This document shows, in pieces, positions 8,929 to 17,588 of a stretch of 64,000 nt of DNA (within the stretch, counting starts at the first letter, position 1; every line of letters starts with the position of its first letter). The position numbers and the translations under genes are program-made. The notes under the pieces were generated by a model. It saw only the letters and a list, made by a program, of their open reading frames with translations. It did no database searches and was not told where the DNA came from. The DNA is from an uncultured Roseibium sp. (GTDB lineage: Bacteria > Pseudomonadota > Alphaproteobacteria > Rhizobiales > Stappiaceae). The DNA lies in assembly GCF_963675985.1 (NCBI RefSeq), contig NZ_OY780957.1, forward strand, positions 1,318,501 through 1,382,500, written 5' to 3'.

Positions 8929-9708
8929 TTACGCATCGAGCCGCATGGGGATACCGGCGTCATTCATATACGCCTTTGTTTCATGAATTGTGTATTCCCC
9001 AAAATGGAAGATAGAGGCGGCCAGGACGGCGGTCGCATGTCCGTCCCGGATGCCTTCCACCATGTGATCGAGGGTGCCGACGCCGCCCGACGCGATCACC
9101 GGCACAGGTACCGCATCGGCGATCGCCCGCGTCAGGGCGATATTGTAACCAGATTTCGTGCCGTCCCGGTCCATCGACGTGACCAGCAGCTCTCCGGCGC
9201 CCAACGCTACCACTTTCTTCGCGAATTCGATGGCATCGATGCCGGTCGGTGTCCGCCCGCCATGGGTGAAGATCTCGAATTTTTCCGGTTCGCCTTCCGC
9301 GTTCACCTGCTTGGCGTCGATGGAGACGACGATGCACTGGGAACCGAACTTTTCCGCCGCCTCGCGCACGAATTCCGGGTTCTTTACGGCTGCCGTGTTG
9401 ATCGACACCTTGTCGGCCCCGGCAATCAGCAGCTTGCGGATGTCTTCCACCGTGCGCACGCCGCCGCCGACCGTCACCGGCATGAAGCAGGCCTCTGCGG
9501 TACGCCGCACCACGTCATAGATCGTGTCCCGGCCTTCGTGGCTGGCGGTGATGTCGAGGAAGCAGAGTTCGTCGGCGCCTGCCGCATCATAGGCCTTTGC
9601 CGCCTCCACCGGATCGCCGGCATCGATCAGGTCGACAAAGTTGACGCCCTTGACGACACGGCCGTCCTTGACGTCGAGACAGGGAATTACGCGGGCTTTG
9701 AGGGTCAT
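8929..9708 (-). CDS. hisF: Imidazole glycerol phosphate synthase cyclase subunit
   Basis: 259-residue (beta/alpha)8 barrel that, with HisH, makes IGP and AICAR from PRFAR. MTLKARVIPCLDVKDGRVVKGVNF gives the N-terminal catalytic Asp (CLDVKDG), and the second catalytic Asp lies in VTSMDRDGTKSGYN. The start overlaps the hisA stop by 4 bases (ATGA), indicating translational coupling. Confidence 0.98.
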   Translation of the reverse strand: MTLKARVIPCLDVKDGRVVKGVNFVDLIDAGDPVEAAKAYDAAGADELCFLDITASHEGRDTIYDVVRRTAEACFMPVTVGGGVRTVEDIRKLLIAGADKVSINTAAVKNPEFVREAAEKFGSQCIVVSIDAKQVNAEGEPEKFEIFTHGGRTPTGIDAIEFAKKVVALGAGELLVTSMDRDGTKSGYNIALTRAIADAVPVPVIASGGVGTLDHMVEGIRDGHATAVLAASIFHFGEYTIHETKAYMNDAGIPMRLDA

Positions 9709-10451
9709 GTTGCCTCCTTGCGGGCAGCACGGATCAGGTCCATCGCCTCTTTCGGGTCAAGGCGCCCGTCATAGAGCGCCCGTCCGGAAATGGCGCCTTC
9801 CAGAATGGCGCAGTCGGGTTGAAGCAGCCGTTTGACGTCCTCGATCGAGGCAAGGCCGCCGGATGCGATCACTGGAATGGAGACCGCATGGGCGAGCTCC
9901 AGGGTCGAGGGGATGTTCAGGCCCTTGAGCACACCGTCCCGATCGATATCGGTGTAGATGATGGCCGCGACGCCGGCATCCTCGAACCGCTTGGCGAGAT
10001 CGACCGCCGTCAGTTCCGAGGTTTCCGCCCAGCCCTCGACGGCGACGTAGCCACCCTTGGCGTCGATGCCCACGGCGATCTTGCCCGGGAACCGGCGGCA
10101 GGCTTCCTTGACCAGCTCCGGATCGCGCACGGCGACGGTGCCGAGAATCACGCGGGTGATCCCTTTCGAAAGCCAGGCTTCGATGTGGTCCAGCGTGCGG
10201 ATACCGCCGCCGAGCTGGACCGGGTTTGTCGTCGCCTTCAGGATCGCATCGACCGCATCGCCGTTGCGGCTTTCTCCGGCAAAAGCGCCGTTGAGGTCGA
10301 CCACATGCAGCCATTCGAAGCCCTGGTCCTCGAAGGCCTTGGCCTGGGCACCGGGATCGTCATTGAAGACGGTCGCCTGATCCATGTCGCCCAGCTTCAG
10401 GCGCACGCACTGACCGTCTTTCAGGTCGATGGCCGGGAAAAGAAGTGTCAT
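9705..10451 (-). CDS. hisA: ProFAR isomerase
   Basis: (Beta/alpha)8 barrel, about 248 residues from MTLLFPAIDLKDG. A further in-frame ATG four codons upstream (10463) is possible. FPAIDLKDGQCVRL carries the catalytic Asp, and the second acid lies in IYTDIDRDGVLKG. It performs the Amadori rearrangement of ProFAR to PRFAR. The 4-base overlap with hisF places both on one mRNA. Confidence 0.96.
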   Translation of the reverse strand: MTLLFPAIDLKDGQCVRLKLGDMDQATVFNDDPGAQAKAFEDQGFEWLHVVDLNGAFAGESRNGDAVDAILKATTNPVQLGGGIRTLDHIEAWLSKGITRVILGTVAVRDPELVKEACRRFPGKIAVGIDAKGGYVAVEGWAETSELTAVDLAKRFEDAGVAAIIYTDIDRDGVLKGLNIPSTLELAHAVSIPVIASGGLASIEDVKRLLQPDCAILEGAISGRALYDGRLDPKEAMDLIRAARKEAT

Positions 10452-10538
10452 TCGGTCTTGCATTCCTTCAGCATCGATCCAGCCGATGCTGTTCTCGTTT
10501 GTATGTTCGGCCGCTTATTGCGGCGAGAATTGTCGCCC

Positions 10539-11192
10539 TCAAGGCGTCCAGTCCAGGAAGTTGGCGATCAGCGCCAGCCCGAGCCGCTGGCTCTTTTCCG
10601 GGTGGAACTGGGTGCCGACCATGTTGTCCTTCGCCACCATCGCCGTGAACGTTCCGCCGTAGTCGAAGGTCGCCAGGCGGTCTTCGGCGCGGGTGCAGGC
10701 GAAGTGATAGGAATGGACGAAATACGCATGCAGCCCGTCCGGTCCGGTATCGACATCCTTCAGAACCGGATGGCCGCCGGGGCGGACGTTGATCGTGTTC
10801 CAGCCCATGTGCGGGATCTTCAGGGACGCGTCTGACGGCGTCATCTCGACGACATCACCCTCGACCCAACCGAGCCCGTCCACGGTCTCGAATTCCAACC
10901 CGCGTGCCGCCATCAGCTGCATGCCGACGCAAATCCCCAGGAACGGCTTTCCCTGAACCCGGACGGCTTCCTCCAGCGCGTCGATCATGCCGTCGACGGC
11001 GGCAAGGCCGCGCTTACAATCGGCAAAGGCGCCGACACCCGGAAGGACCACGCGATCCGCCTTGAGGACGTGGTCCGGATCGGCCGTAACTACAACGTCC
11101 GGGTTCAGGGCATGATCGCGGGCGGCGCGCTCGAATGCCTTGGCCGCGGAACGCAGGTTCCCCGAGCCGTAATCGATAATGGCAATGCTCAT
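10539..11192 (-). CDS. hisH: Imidazole glycerol phosphate synthase glutaminase subunit
   Basis: 217-residue class I glutamine amidotransferase that feeds ammonia to HisF. The N-terminus is MSIAIIDYGSGNLRS. The nucleophile Cys lies in PFLGICVGMQLM, the catalytic His in GTQFHPEKSQ with the Glu two residues on. Its start overlaps the end of the DUF2628 gene by 4 bases. Confidence 0.98.
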   Translation of the reverse strand: MSIAIIDYGSGNLRSAAKAFERAARDHALNPDVVVTADPDHVLKADRVVLPGVGAFADCKRGLAAVDGMIDALEEAVRVQGKPFLGICVGMQLMAARGLEFETVDGLGWVEGDVVEMTPSDASLKIPHMGWNTINVRPGGHPVLKDVDTGPDGLHAYFVHSYHFACTRAEDRLATFDYGGTFTAMVAKDNMVGTQFHPEKSQRLGLALIANFLDWTP

Positions 11193-11689
11193 CTTCGGGT
11201 CTCCTGGCCAAATGTCAGGCCAACGACATGTTCGGTTCCGATCCGGGGGATGATCGGCTGAGCGGTCGGATGCAGTGAAGGCGGCGGGGGCGGCGGTTCC
11301 GTCGTGCCATCGTCCAATCCGCGGAAGAACCGCAGTTCTGCTTCCTCAACATTGGCGCCGCAGGTAACGGCGATCATGCGCCAGCCTTTGCGCTCGAGCG
11401 TCCAGCGGCGCAGGCCATTGGCCTCGAAGGCAAACAACAGCGAGATCGCCAGGGTGGCAACCGCAGGCGCGGCATCCCCGAGCATCGATACCGATAGCTC
11501 CAGGGCGGTTGCGACGACCAGATAGCCGAGCAGAACCAGCCACATCCTGTGCCACAGCAGGTAGATTATGGAAAAGCCGAAGGCGAACCAGGAAAAGCGG
11601 TCGGCAATGAAGACAAGCCGGTCCGCCGCTTCCGGGCTGGCCACCGGATCTTTCACATCCGGCGGTGCCATCACCATATAGGTGCTCAT
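11189..11689 (-). CDS. DUF2628 membrane protein inside the his operon
   Basis: 166 residues. About three hydrophobic segments (roughly 30-60, 64-90) follow a soluble N-terminus with VFIADRFSWFAFGFSIIYLLWHR, the pattern of DUF2628. A Pro-rich stretch (EPPPPPPSL) lies near the C-terminus. Function is unknown. The family is often found between hisB and hisH in rhizobia and relatives, and here it is coupled to hisH by a 4-base overlap and separated from hisB by 6 bases, so it is co-expressed with histidine synthesis. Confidence 0.85.
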   Translation of the reverse strand: MSTYMVMAPPDVKDPVASPEAADRLVFIADRFSWFAFGFSIIYLLWHRMWLVLLGYLVVATALELSVSMLGDAAPAVATLAISLLFAFEANGLRRWTLERKGWRMIAVTCGANVEEAELRFFRGLDDGTTEPPPPPPSLHPTAQPIIPRIGTEHVVGLTFGQETRR

Positions 11690-11695
11690 ATCGCT

Positions 11696-12289
11696 TTAGC
11701 CCCCAAGCTGGCCCTTGGTGGTCGGCACCCGGTCGGCCTGGCGCGGATCGATCTCCACGGCCTTGCGCAGGGTGCGGGCGACCGCCTTGAAGCAGGTTTC
11801 GGCGATGTGGTGGCAGTTGGCGCCGTAAAGGTTGGCGATATGCAGCGTGATCCCGGCGTTCATCGCAAAGGCGCGGAAAAACTCCTCGAAGAGTTCCGTG
11901 TCGAAGTCGCCGACCTTGTCCCGGTCGAAGGTCACGTCCCAGACCAGGAACGGCCGTCCGGAAACGTCGAGCGCGCAGCGGGTCAGTGCTTCGTCCATGG
12001 CAAGGTGGGTGTCGGCATAGCGGGTGATGCCAGCCATGTCGCCGAGCGCCTCGGAAATCGCCTGACCCAGCGCGATGCCGGTGTCTTCCACCGTGTGGTG
12101 GAAGTCGATATGGGTGTCGCCCTCGGCGCGGACGGTGATGTCGATCAGCGAATGGCGCGCAAGCTGCTCCAGCATATGGTCGAAAAATCCGACGCCGGTC
12201 GCCACGTCATAGGCGCCCGTGCCATCGAGATTCAGTTCGACGGAAATGCGGGTTTCCTTGGTGTTGCGCGAGATTTTCGCTGTGCGCAT
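11696..12289 (-). CDS. hisB: Imidazoleglycerol-phosphate dehydratase
   Basis: 197-residue monofunctional IGPD, a manganese enzyme. The repeated metal-binding motifs are visible: GVGFFDHMLEQLARHS and DFHHTVEDTGIALG, then HHIAETCFKAVARTLRKA. It is the first gene of the hisB-DUF2628-hisH-hisA-hisF-hisE-coaA unit on the minus strand. The operon promoter must lie in the 200 bases shared with divergent pyrF, which also holds a hairpin and a possible leader peptide. Confidence 0.97.
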   Translation of the reverse strand: MRTAKISRNTKETRISVELNLDGTGAYDVATGVGFFDHMLEQLARHSLIDITVRAEGDTHIDFHHTVEDTGIALGQAISEALGDMAGITRYADTHLAMDEALTRCALDVSGRPFLVWDVTFDRDKVGDFDTELFEEFFRAFAMNAGITLHIANLYGANCHHIAETCFKAVARTLRKAVEIDPRQADRVPTTKGQLGG

Positions 12290-12306
12290 CTGCTTCCCCT
12301 TCGTGC

Positions 12307-12359
12307 GGGCCGGTCATCGTTCCAGCAAACCGGCGCCGTTTTAGCAGGCCGACCGGCCC
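12307..12359 (-). promoter_or_regulatory. Inverted repeat in the his operon 5' leader
   Basis: Nine-bp perfect arms GGGCCGGTC (12307-12315) and GACCGGCCC (12351-12359), 35 bases apart, would form a stem in the RNA just upstream of the hisB start. No U-tract follows, so it is not an obvious intrinsic terminator. A short reading frame with its own AAGGGG lies just before it (12341-12415). Confidence 0.4.
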
Positions 12360-12415
12360 ATGGGAACACTTATCCGGACAAGGAAAACACTCAGAGGCGG
12401 ATGACGGTGTTTCAT
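12341..12415 (-). CDS. Possible 24-residue leader peptide upstream of hisB
   Basis: ATG at 12415, preceded by AAGGGG at 5 bases, opens a frame starting Met-Lys-His-Arg-His-Pro-Pro and ending Ala-Cys-stop at 12341. Two His codons within the first five residues and the position before a stem upstream of hisB suggest a his leader. Two His is far fewer than in the classical enteric leader and no terminator stem with U-run follows, so this is a suggestion only. Confidence 0.25.
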   Translation of the reverse strand: MKHRHPPLSVFLVRISVPMGRSAC

Positions 12416-12489
12416 CTGGCCCCTTGGCAGCTGTGGTGTTAAGCACGGCGTGCTTCCATCCGCTTTCCTGCCGAATCGAGGATCCGCCC

Positions 12490-13218
12490 ATGACCGTGAG
12501 CCCTTTCAAGCCTGCAACCGCCCGCGAACGCCTGATGCTGCCGCTGGATGTGCCGACAGTGGAAGAGGGGAGGGCCCTGGTCGAAAAGACCACCGGCGCG
12601 GTCGGGATCTACAAGATCGGCATGGAGCTGCAGTTCGCCGGCGGACTGGAGCTGGCGCGACAACTGGCGGCGGACGGTCACCAGATCTTCCTCGATGTGA
12701 AACTGCACGATATCGACAACACCATCTTCAGTGCGGTCCGCAATGTCGCCAAGATGGGCATGCGTTTCATGACGCTGCATGCCTACCCGAAGACCATGCG
12801 CGCGGCGGTCCAGGCGATCCGGGAAGACGGCGTGACGGATCTCTGCCTGCTCGGCGTGACGGTGCTCACCTCCATGGACGATGACGACCTGCACGATGCG
12901 GGCTATCGGGGCAGAGTGGCGGAACTGGTGGCAAAACGCGCCGCCGATGCACGGGTTGCGGGCATGGCCGGTATCGTCTGCTCGCCCCAGGAAGCAACCG
13001 CCATGCGGCATATTCTGGGCGACGAACTGGTCATGGTGACCCCGGGTATCCGTCCGGCCGGCAGTGCGGCGGGAGACCAGAAACGGATCATGACCCCGGG
13101 CGATGCCATTCGCGCCGGCAGCGACTATCTCGTCGTCGGCCGTCCGATCTCGAAGGCCGACGATCCCCGAGCCGCGGCGGAAGCGGTTGTCGCGGAGATC
13201 GAGGAAGCCCTGGCCTGA
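12490..13218 (+). CDS. pyrF: Orotidine 5'-phosphate decarboxylase
   Basis: About 242 residues from ATG 12490 (MTVSPFKPATARERLMLPLDV), which has GAGG 7 bases ahead. An earlier in-frame ATG at 12424 adds a poor N-terminus. It makes UMP from OMP. The catalytic tetrad is seen in IFLDVKLHDIDNT (Asp-x-Lys-xx-Asp), with MVTPGIRPAG for phosphate binding near the C-terminus. Divergent from the his operon. Confidence 0.97.
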   Translation: MTVSPFKPATARERLMLPLDVPTVEEGRALVEKTTGAVGIYKIGMELQFAGGLELARQLAADGHQIFLDVKLHDIDNTIFSAVRNVAKMGMRFMTLHAYPKTMRAAVQAIREDGVTDLCLLGVTVLTSMDDDDLHDAGYRGRVAELVAKRAADARVAGMAGIVCSPQEATAMRHILGDELVMVTPGIRPAGSAAGDQKRIMTPGDAIRAGSDYLVVGRPISKADDPRAAAEAVVAEIEEALA

Positions 13219-13279
13219 CCCGCTACTGTCCGGTTGAATGGCGTATGTGTCGAAACTCGGGCTTATCCGCTTGTTTTCC

Positions 13280-13300
13280 TCTCCCCCTCAAGGGGGGAGA
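13280..13300. terminator. GA/CT palindrome between convergent pyrF and dgt
   Basis: TCTCCCCC (13280-13287) and GGGGGAGA (13293-13300) form an 8-bp stem with a 5-base loop between two convergent genes. There is no clear T-run. Similar CT-rich palindromes recur between genes in many alphaproteobacteria, so it may be a dispersed repeat used as a transcript end. Confidence 0.5.
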
Positions 13301-13400
13301 CTGGAGTTGGCGGGACCGGTTTTCGTGTCCACACTGTCTCCGAGAAGGAATACATTTGATTTGTGAAATGCTTGAAAAGTCTGCCTAAGTAATCCGGACC

Positions 13401-14744
13401 CTAGATCCCCGACAGCATCCGGGCGGTCTTGACCGCAAAGCGGTCGGTCATGCCGGAGACATAGTCGGCAAGGGAATGCAGGGCGGTGTAGGGCGTCGTC
13501 ACGTCGCGGATATCGACGCCGGCAGCCTTGATGAGTTGCCGATGATAGGAATCGAGTTTCTCCGCATCCCAGCCGACCTCCTGTAGCCTGACGTAGATGC
13601 CTGAAATGCCGTCCAGGACACGATGCACCGAGTTACGGCCCTGAACCTCCAGCTCCGTCTTCCGCGGTGACGTGAACAGGCGCTCTTTGGCCAGGTTCTT
13701 GATGTTGTTGAATTCTTCTGCCTTGGCGGACTTGTCGATCAGGGCACCGGAGAAGGTGCCGTCCATGATCGGCGCGTAATTCTCCTTGAAGGCCTCGACG
13801 CAGGCGGAAATTGCGATGCCGATGCCCCTTGCCCGTGCATAGGCGATGCGGTCCGGGGCGGCCATGTCAGACAGATCCTGATTGGATTTGCCCGTAACGG
13901 GTTCCAGGTGCCCGATCACGGTCTCGGCGGAGAGATCGCCGGACGTAAAAGCGTCCTCCAGATCCAGGATATTGTAGCAGATGTCGTCGGCGGCCTCGAC
14001 GAGGAACACCAATGGATGACGGCGCCACCAGGTTTGGCTGTCATGCGTTTCCGAAGGTAGCCCGACGGCCTTCGCAACTTCGCAAAATTGCTCGAATTCA
14101 CTCTCGAAAACGCCGAACTTCTTCAATCCGCAGTAATCGCTTTTCACCTGATCCTGGACGCGCGCAGTCACCGGATACTTGCTGAAAGCGCCAAGCACGC
14201 CGCGGGACAGACGCATGCCGCCTTCGTTCCGGTACATTTCCAGTCGCGTGAGGATGCGGAACCCTTGCGCATTGCCCTCGAATTTTTCGAACTCCAGCCG
14301 CAGGTCCTGGTCGAGCTCGGAAAAGAGCGGCTCCCCCGAGGCGAATTTTTCCGCAAACCACTGGCCGATCGCTTCTTCTCCGGAATGGCCGAAAGGCGGA
14401 TTGCCGATGTCGTGGGCCAGACAGGCGGTGCCGATAATGCCCGCAATCTTGTGCCGTTCTCCGGCCGGAACGGCCTGTTGCTGCTCCAGCCAGTCACCGA
14501 CCTCCATGCCGAGCGACCGGCCGACGCTGCTCGTCTCGAGACTGTGGATCAGCCGGTGGTGAATGTGATCGTTTTCGTAAAGCGGATGGACCTGGGTCTT
14601 GTTCGCCAGCCGCCGGAACGGCGCAGAGAACGTGATGCGGTCGGAATCCTGAACGTAGGTCGGACGATTGGGCCGCTCGGCGTAGGTAGGGTCCTGAAGG
14701 CGAAGTCCATCCAGCAAACGGGCCCAATCCACGACGGTCTCCAA
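13401..14744 (-). CDS. dgt: Deoxyguanosinetriphosphate triphosphohydrolase-like protein
   Basis: 447 residues, HD superfamily. NDHIHHRLIHSLETSSVGRSLG carries the first metal His, GTACLAHDIGNPPFGHSGEEA the HD pair, and VEAADDICYNILDLEDAF the distal Asp. It cleaves dNTPs to nucleoside plus triphosphate. The N-terminal DRITFSAPFRRLANKTQVHP block is typical of dNTPases. Single gene, tail-to-tail with pyrF. Confidence 0.94.
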   Translation of the reverse strand: METVVDWARLLDGLRLQDPTYAERPNRPTYVQDSDRITFSAPFRRLANKTQVHPLYENDHIHHRLIHSLETSSVGRSLGMEVGDWLEQQQAVPAGERHKIAGIIGTACLAHDIGNPPFGHSGEEAIGQWFAEKFASGEPLFSELDQDLRLEFEKFEGNAQGFRILTRLEMYRNEGGMRLSRGVLGAFSKYPVTARVQDQVKSDYCGLKKFGVFESEFEQFCEVAKAVGLPSETHDSQTWWRRHPLVFLVEAADDICYNILDLEDAFTSGDLSAETVIGHLEPVTGKSNQDLSDMAAPDRIAYARARGIGIAISACVEAFKENYAPIMDGTFSGALIDKSAKAEEFNNIKNLAKERLFTSPRKTELEVQGRNSVHRVLDGISGIYVRLQEVGWDAEKLDSYHRQLIKAAGVDIRDVTTPYTALHSLADYVSGMTDRFAVKTARMLSGI

Positions 14745-14884
14745 AAATCTGTATCTGCAACGGGGTGAGTGCGGTCCCGAATCTGCGAAGATTCAGGAGG
14801 GTGGATCTAACAATAGGTGCGGAACCATGACAACGGGTCTAAACGCGACCCATGCCGAATGTGTGCGTCGGCCCCAAATGAAAA

Positions 14885-14915
14885 CCTCCCCGCCTTCATG
14901 ACAAAGACGGGGAGG
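14885..14915 (-). terminator. Terminator downstream of hpd
   Basis: CCTCCCCG (14885-14892) and CGGGGAGG (14908-14915) make a perfect 8-bp GC stem. On the minus strand it is followed by TTTTC. It lies 40 bases beyond the hpd stop. Confidence 0.8.
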
Positions 14916-14955
14916 CTCTTCCTCTGGATTATATCGTCAAGTCGGGGCCTGAACC

Positions 14956-16068
14956 TTATTCCGCTGCGTCCACCTTCAGGACGCCCCGGCGGATCTGGTC
15001 TTCCTCGATGGATTCGAACAGAGCGCGGAAGTTGCCCTCGCCGAAGCCCTCATCGCCCTTGCGCTGGATGAATTCGAAGAAGATCGGGCCGATGACGGTC
15101 TTGGAGAAGATCTGCAGCAGGATCTTGGTCATGCCGCCGTTCACCACGCCTTCGCCGTCGATCAGGATGCCGTGTGTCTTCATCCGCTCGATCGGCTCGT
15201 CATGGCCCTGGACCCGGTCAAAGCTCTTTTCGTAATAGACCTCCGGCGGGCCGGGCATGAATTTCAGGCCGTTGTCGGCGAGCTTGTCGGTGGAATCGTA
15301 GATCCCGTCCGTGCCGACGGCGATGTGCTGGATGCCTTCACCCTTGTATTTCTTCAGGTATTCGACGATCTGGCTGGTTTCGTCCTTGGACTCGTTCAGC
15401 GGAATCCGGATCTTGCCGCAAGGCGACGTGATCGCCCGGCTGACGAGGCCGGTGATGCGGCCGTCGATGTCGAAATAGTGGATCTGGGTGAAGCCGAACA
15501 GCTCGCGGTAGAAGTCCCACCACTTGTCCATGTTGCCGCGATAGACGTTATGGGTCAGGTGGTCGAGATAGTAGAAGCCGACACCTTCCGGCTTGGGATC
15601 GCGCGCGCCGAGCCATTCGAATTCCGCGTCATAGGCGGAGCCTTTTGCGCCGTAGGTGTCGACGAAATAAAGCAGCGACCCGCCGATGCCGACGATCGCC
15701 GGCACGTCCAGCGCCTTGTCGTCGCCGTCATAAGGCGTCGCGCCCTTGGAGACGGCATAGTCGAAGGCATGTTTGGCGTCGACCACGCGCCAGGCCATGG
15801 ACGGGGCGCAGGGGCCGTGCTCGTCCACGAAGCGCATGGCATGGCTGCCCGGCTCGGCATTGAGGATGTAGTTGATGTCGCCCTGGCGCCAGACCGAGAT
15901 GTTCTTGGTCTTATGGCGGGCAACTTCGGTGTACCCCATCCGGGTAAAGAGTTCGGCGAGCTTCTCCGGTTCGGAATGGGAGAACTCGACGAATTCGAAA
16001 CCGTCCGTGCCGGCGGGATTGTCTTCGGTGATCTTCGCAGGCGGTGCGTCGTGCGGAAACGGGCCCAT
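14956..16068 (-). CDS. hpd: 4-hydroxyphenylpyruvate dioxygenase
   Basis: 370 residues. Fe(II) dioxygenase converting 4-hydroxyphenylpyruvate to homogentisate in tyrosine catabolism. The facial triad is readable: His170 in YYLDHLTHNVYRG, His248 in GIQHIAVGTDG, and Glu332 in IFFEFIQRKGDEGFGEGNF. Length and two-domain VOC structure match the bacterial enzyme. An Lrp-type regulator is divergently transcribed 124 bases away and is the likely controller. No homogentisate dioxygenase is in the window. Confidence 0.98.
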   Translation of the reverse strand: MGPFPHDAPPAKITEDNPAGTDGFEFVEFSHSEPEKLAELFTRMGYTEVARHKTKNISVWRQGDINYILNAEPGSHAMRFVDEHGPCAPSMAWRVVDAKHAFDYAVSKGATPYDGDDKALDVPAIVGIGGSLLYFVDTYGAKGSAYDAEFEWLGARDPKPEGVGFYYLDHLTHNVYRGNMDKWWDFYRELFGFTQIHYFDIDGRITGLVSRAITSPCGKIRIPLNESKDETSQIVEYLKKYKGEGIQHIAVGTDGIYDSTDKLADNGLKFMPGPPEVYYEKSFDRVQGHDEPIERMKTHGILIDGEGVVNGGMTKILLQIFSKTVIGPIFFEFIQRKGDEGFGEGNFRALFESIEEDQIRRGVLKVDAAE

Positions 16069-16155
16069 GTCATCCTCCTTTACGTTTCGCAGTGAAGATC
16101 AGAATGCGCGCAATTTCGCGCGACATGTGTGCAATGTCAGGAAAATAACGTATGC

Positions 16156-16176
16156 TCATGCACGAAAAACGCATGA
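16156..16176. promoter_or_regulatory. Candidate Lrp-type operator between hpd and its regulator
   Basis: TCATGC (16156-16161) and GCATGA (16171-16176) form an inverted repeat with 9 bases between. GCATGA recurs at 16191-16196, exactly 20 bases on, over the regulator's start codon. The region is AT-rich and shared by two divergent genes, as expected for an autoregulating Lrp-family protein. Inferred, not proven. Confidence 0.45.
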
Positions 16177-16192
16177 AAATGAGATTCAATGC

Positions 16193-16660
16193 ATGACAGT
16201 CGCACTCGATGGCTTTGATCTGAAACTGCTTGCCGTTCTGCAGGAAAATGCGGCCCTGACCAATCATGATATCGGCCAGCGGATCAGCCTGTCGGCCAGC
16301 CAGGTGTCCCGCCGTCGCCAGAGGCTGGAACAGGATCGGGTCATCCGCCGCTATCGTGCCGATCTCTCACCGGATCTGCTCGGTCTGACCGTGACGGCCT
16401 TCGTCGGTGTGACACTGGGCGCCCACAGTCGGGAAAACGCGCGCAAGTTCCGCTTGATGGTGACGGCCATGCCGGAGGTGCAGGAGGCCCACACCCTGAC
16501 CGGCGATGTCGACTACATGCTGAAGGTGGTGGTGAAGGACCTCAAGGCCCTGAGCCGCATCATCAACGACGAACTCCTGCCCCATGACGCGGTTCAAAAC
16601 GTGCGCTCGTCGATCGCCATGGAAACCCTGAAGGACGACAATCTGCTGCCGCTTGAATAG
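16193..16660 (+). CDS. Lrp/AsnC-family transcriptional regulator
   Basis: 155 residues from ATG 16193 (MTVALDGFDLKLLAVLQENAAL). Upstream in-frame ATGs would run into hpd. N-terminal HTH (NHDIGQRISLSASQVSRRRQRLEQ) and C-terminal RAM ligand domain (AMPEVQEAHTLTGDVDYMLKVVVKDL). It is divergent from hpd, so control of tyrosine breakdown, with an aromatic amino acid as effector, is the most economical inference. Confidence 0.93.
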   Translation: MTVALDGFDLKLLAVLQENAALTNHDIGQRISLSASQVSRRRQRLEQDRVIRRYRADLSPDLLGLTVTAFVGVTLGAHSRENARKFRLMVTAMPEVQEAHTLTGDVDYMLKVVVKDLKALSRIINDELLPHDAVQNVRSSIAMETLKDDNLLPLE

Positions 16661-16772
16661 CGCGGGCAGGTCTTGCCTCCAGCAAGTTCCTTCCCCATCT
16701 GAAAAGAGGTTCAACAGCAAAAGATCGCCGCCGCGAAACCGCCGCGGGGCCTTGCAGATGGGAGACAAGAGA

Positions 16773-17504
16773 ATGTTCGACGCCAAGTCCCTGCTCGATC
16801 AGTTCATGGGTGGCGCCGCCGGCGGCGCGACGGGGAGCGGCTCAGGCCGACGCTCCGGCGGATCGAATGATCTTCTCTCTCAGGGCAAGGATTTCCTGTC
16901 TTCGCAGGGCGGTGGTCTGGCGCTTGGCAGTCTGGCGGGACTGATGCTCGGCACCAAGACCGGCCGGAAAGTCGGCAAGAAAGCCGTGACCTACGGCGGT
17001 CTGGCCCTGGTCGCGGGTCTCGCTTACAAGGCGTATCAGGGCTATCAGGCAAACCAGCAGGGCGCGCCGCGCCCGCAGATGGAACCGGTCCCGGTGGAAG
17101 GCCCGAAGGACACGCCCTTCGATGCGGCCCGGGCGCCGGGCGGCGAAAACGCCTTTGCCCTGACCCTGCTCACGGCAATGATCCAGGCTGCCAAGGCCGA
17201 CGGTCATATTGACGCGGATGAGCAGGACCGGATCTTTGCCAAGATCGACGAGGCGGGCCTGGACGGCGAAGCCAAGGCCTTCCTGATGGACGAGCTGCGC
17301 GCACCGCTCGACCTCGACAAGGTGGTCGCAGGCGCGACCTGCCCGGAAACGGCGGCGGAAATCTATGCCGCCTCCCGCCTTGCCATCGACCCGGATCACC
17401 GCGCCGAACAGGCCTATCTGAACATGCTCGCCGCACGGCTCAATCTCGATCCGGCGCTGGTCGAGGAAATCGAGCTGGCCGTGCGTGAGGCGGAAGTGGC
17501 CTGA
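16773..17504 (+). CDS. DUF533/TerB-like protein (YebE family)
   Basis: About 243 residues from ATG 16773 (MFDAKSLLDQFMGG), with GGAGACAAGAGA upstream. The Gly-rich N-terminus leads to a hydrophobic glycine-zipper-like segment (about 45-92, GLALGSLAGLMLGTKTGRKVGKKAV). The C-terminal half (130-243) is a helical TerB-like domain: LTAMIQAAKADGHIDADEQDRI, then ASRLAIDPDHRAEQAYLNMLAARL. This is the YebE/DUF533 layout. Function is unknown; E. coli yebE belongs to envelope-stress regulons. Monocistronic by spacing. Confidence 0.88.
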   Translation: MFDAKSLLDQFMGGAAGGATGSGSGRRSGGSNDLLSQGKDFLSSQGGGLALGSLAGLMLGTKTGRKVGKKAVTYGGLALVAGLAYKAYQGYQANQQGAPRPQMEPVPVEGPKDTPFDAARAPGGENAFALTLLTAMIQAAKADGHIDADEQDRIFAKIDEAGLDGEAKAFLMDELRAPLDLDKVVAGATCPETAAEIYAASRLAIDPDHRAEQAYLNMLAARLNLDPALVEEIELAVREAEVA

Positions 17505-17588
17505 CAGGCAGTTGATAGTCTATGGTTGCATCTGGAGAGATTTCGCTCTTTGGAAAAGGGCGACTTGAGGTGCAGCCGGGGGTATCAA

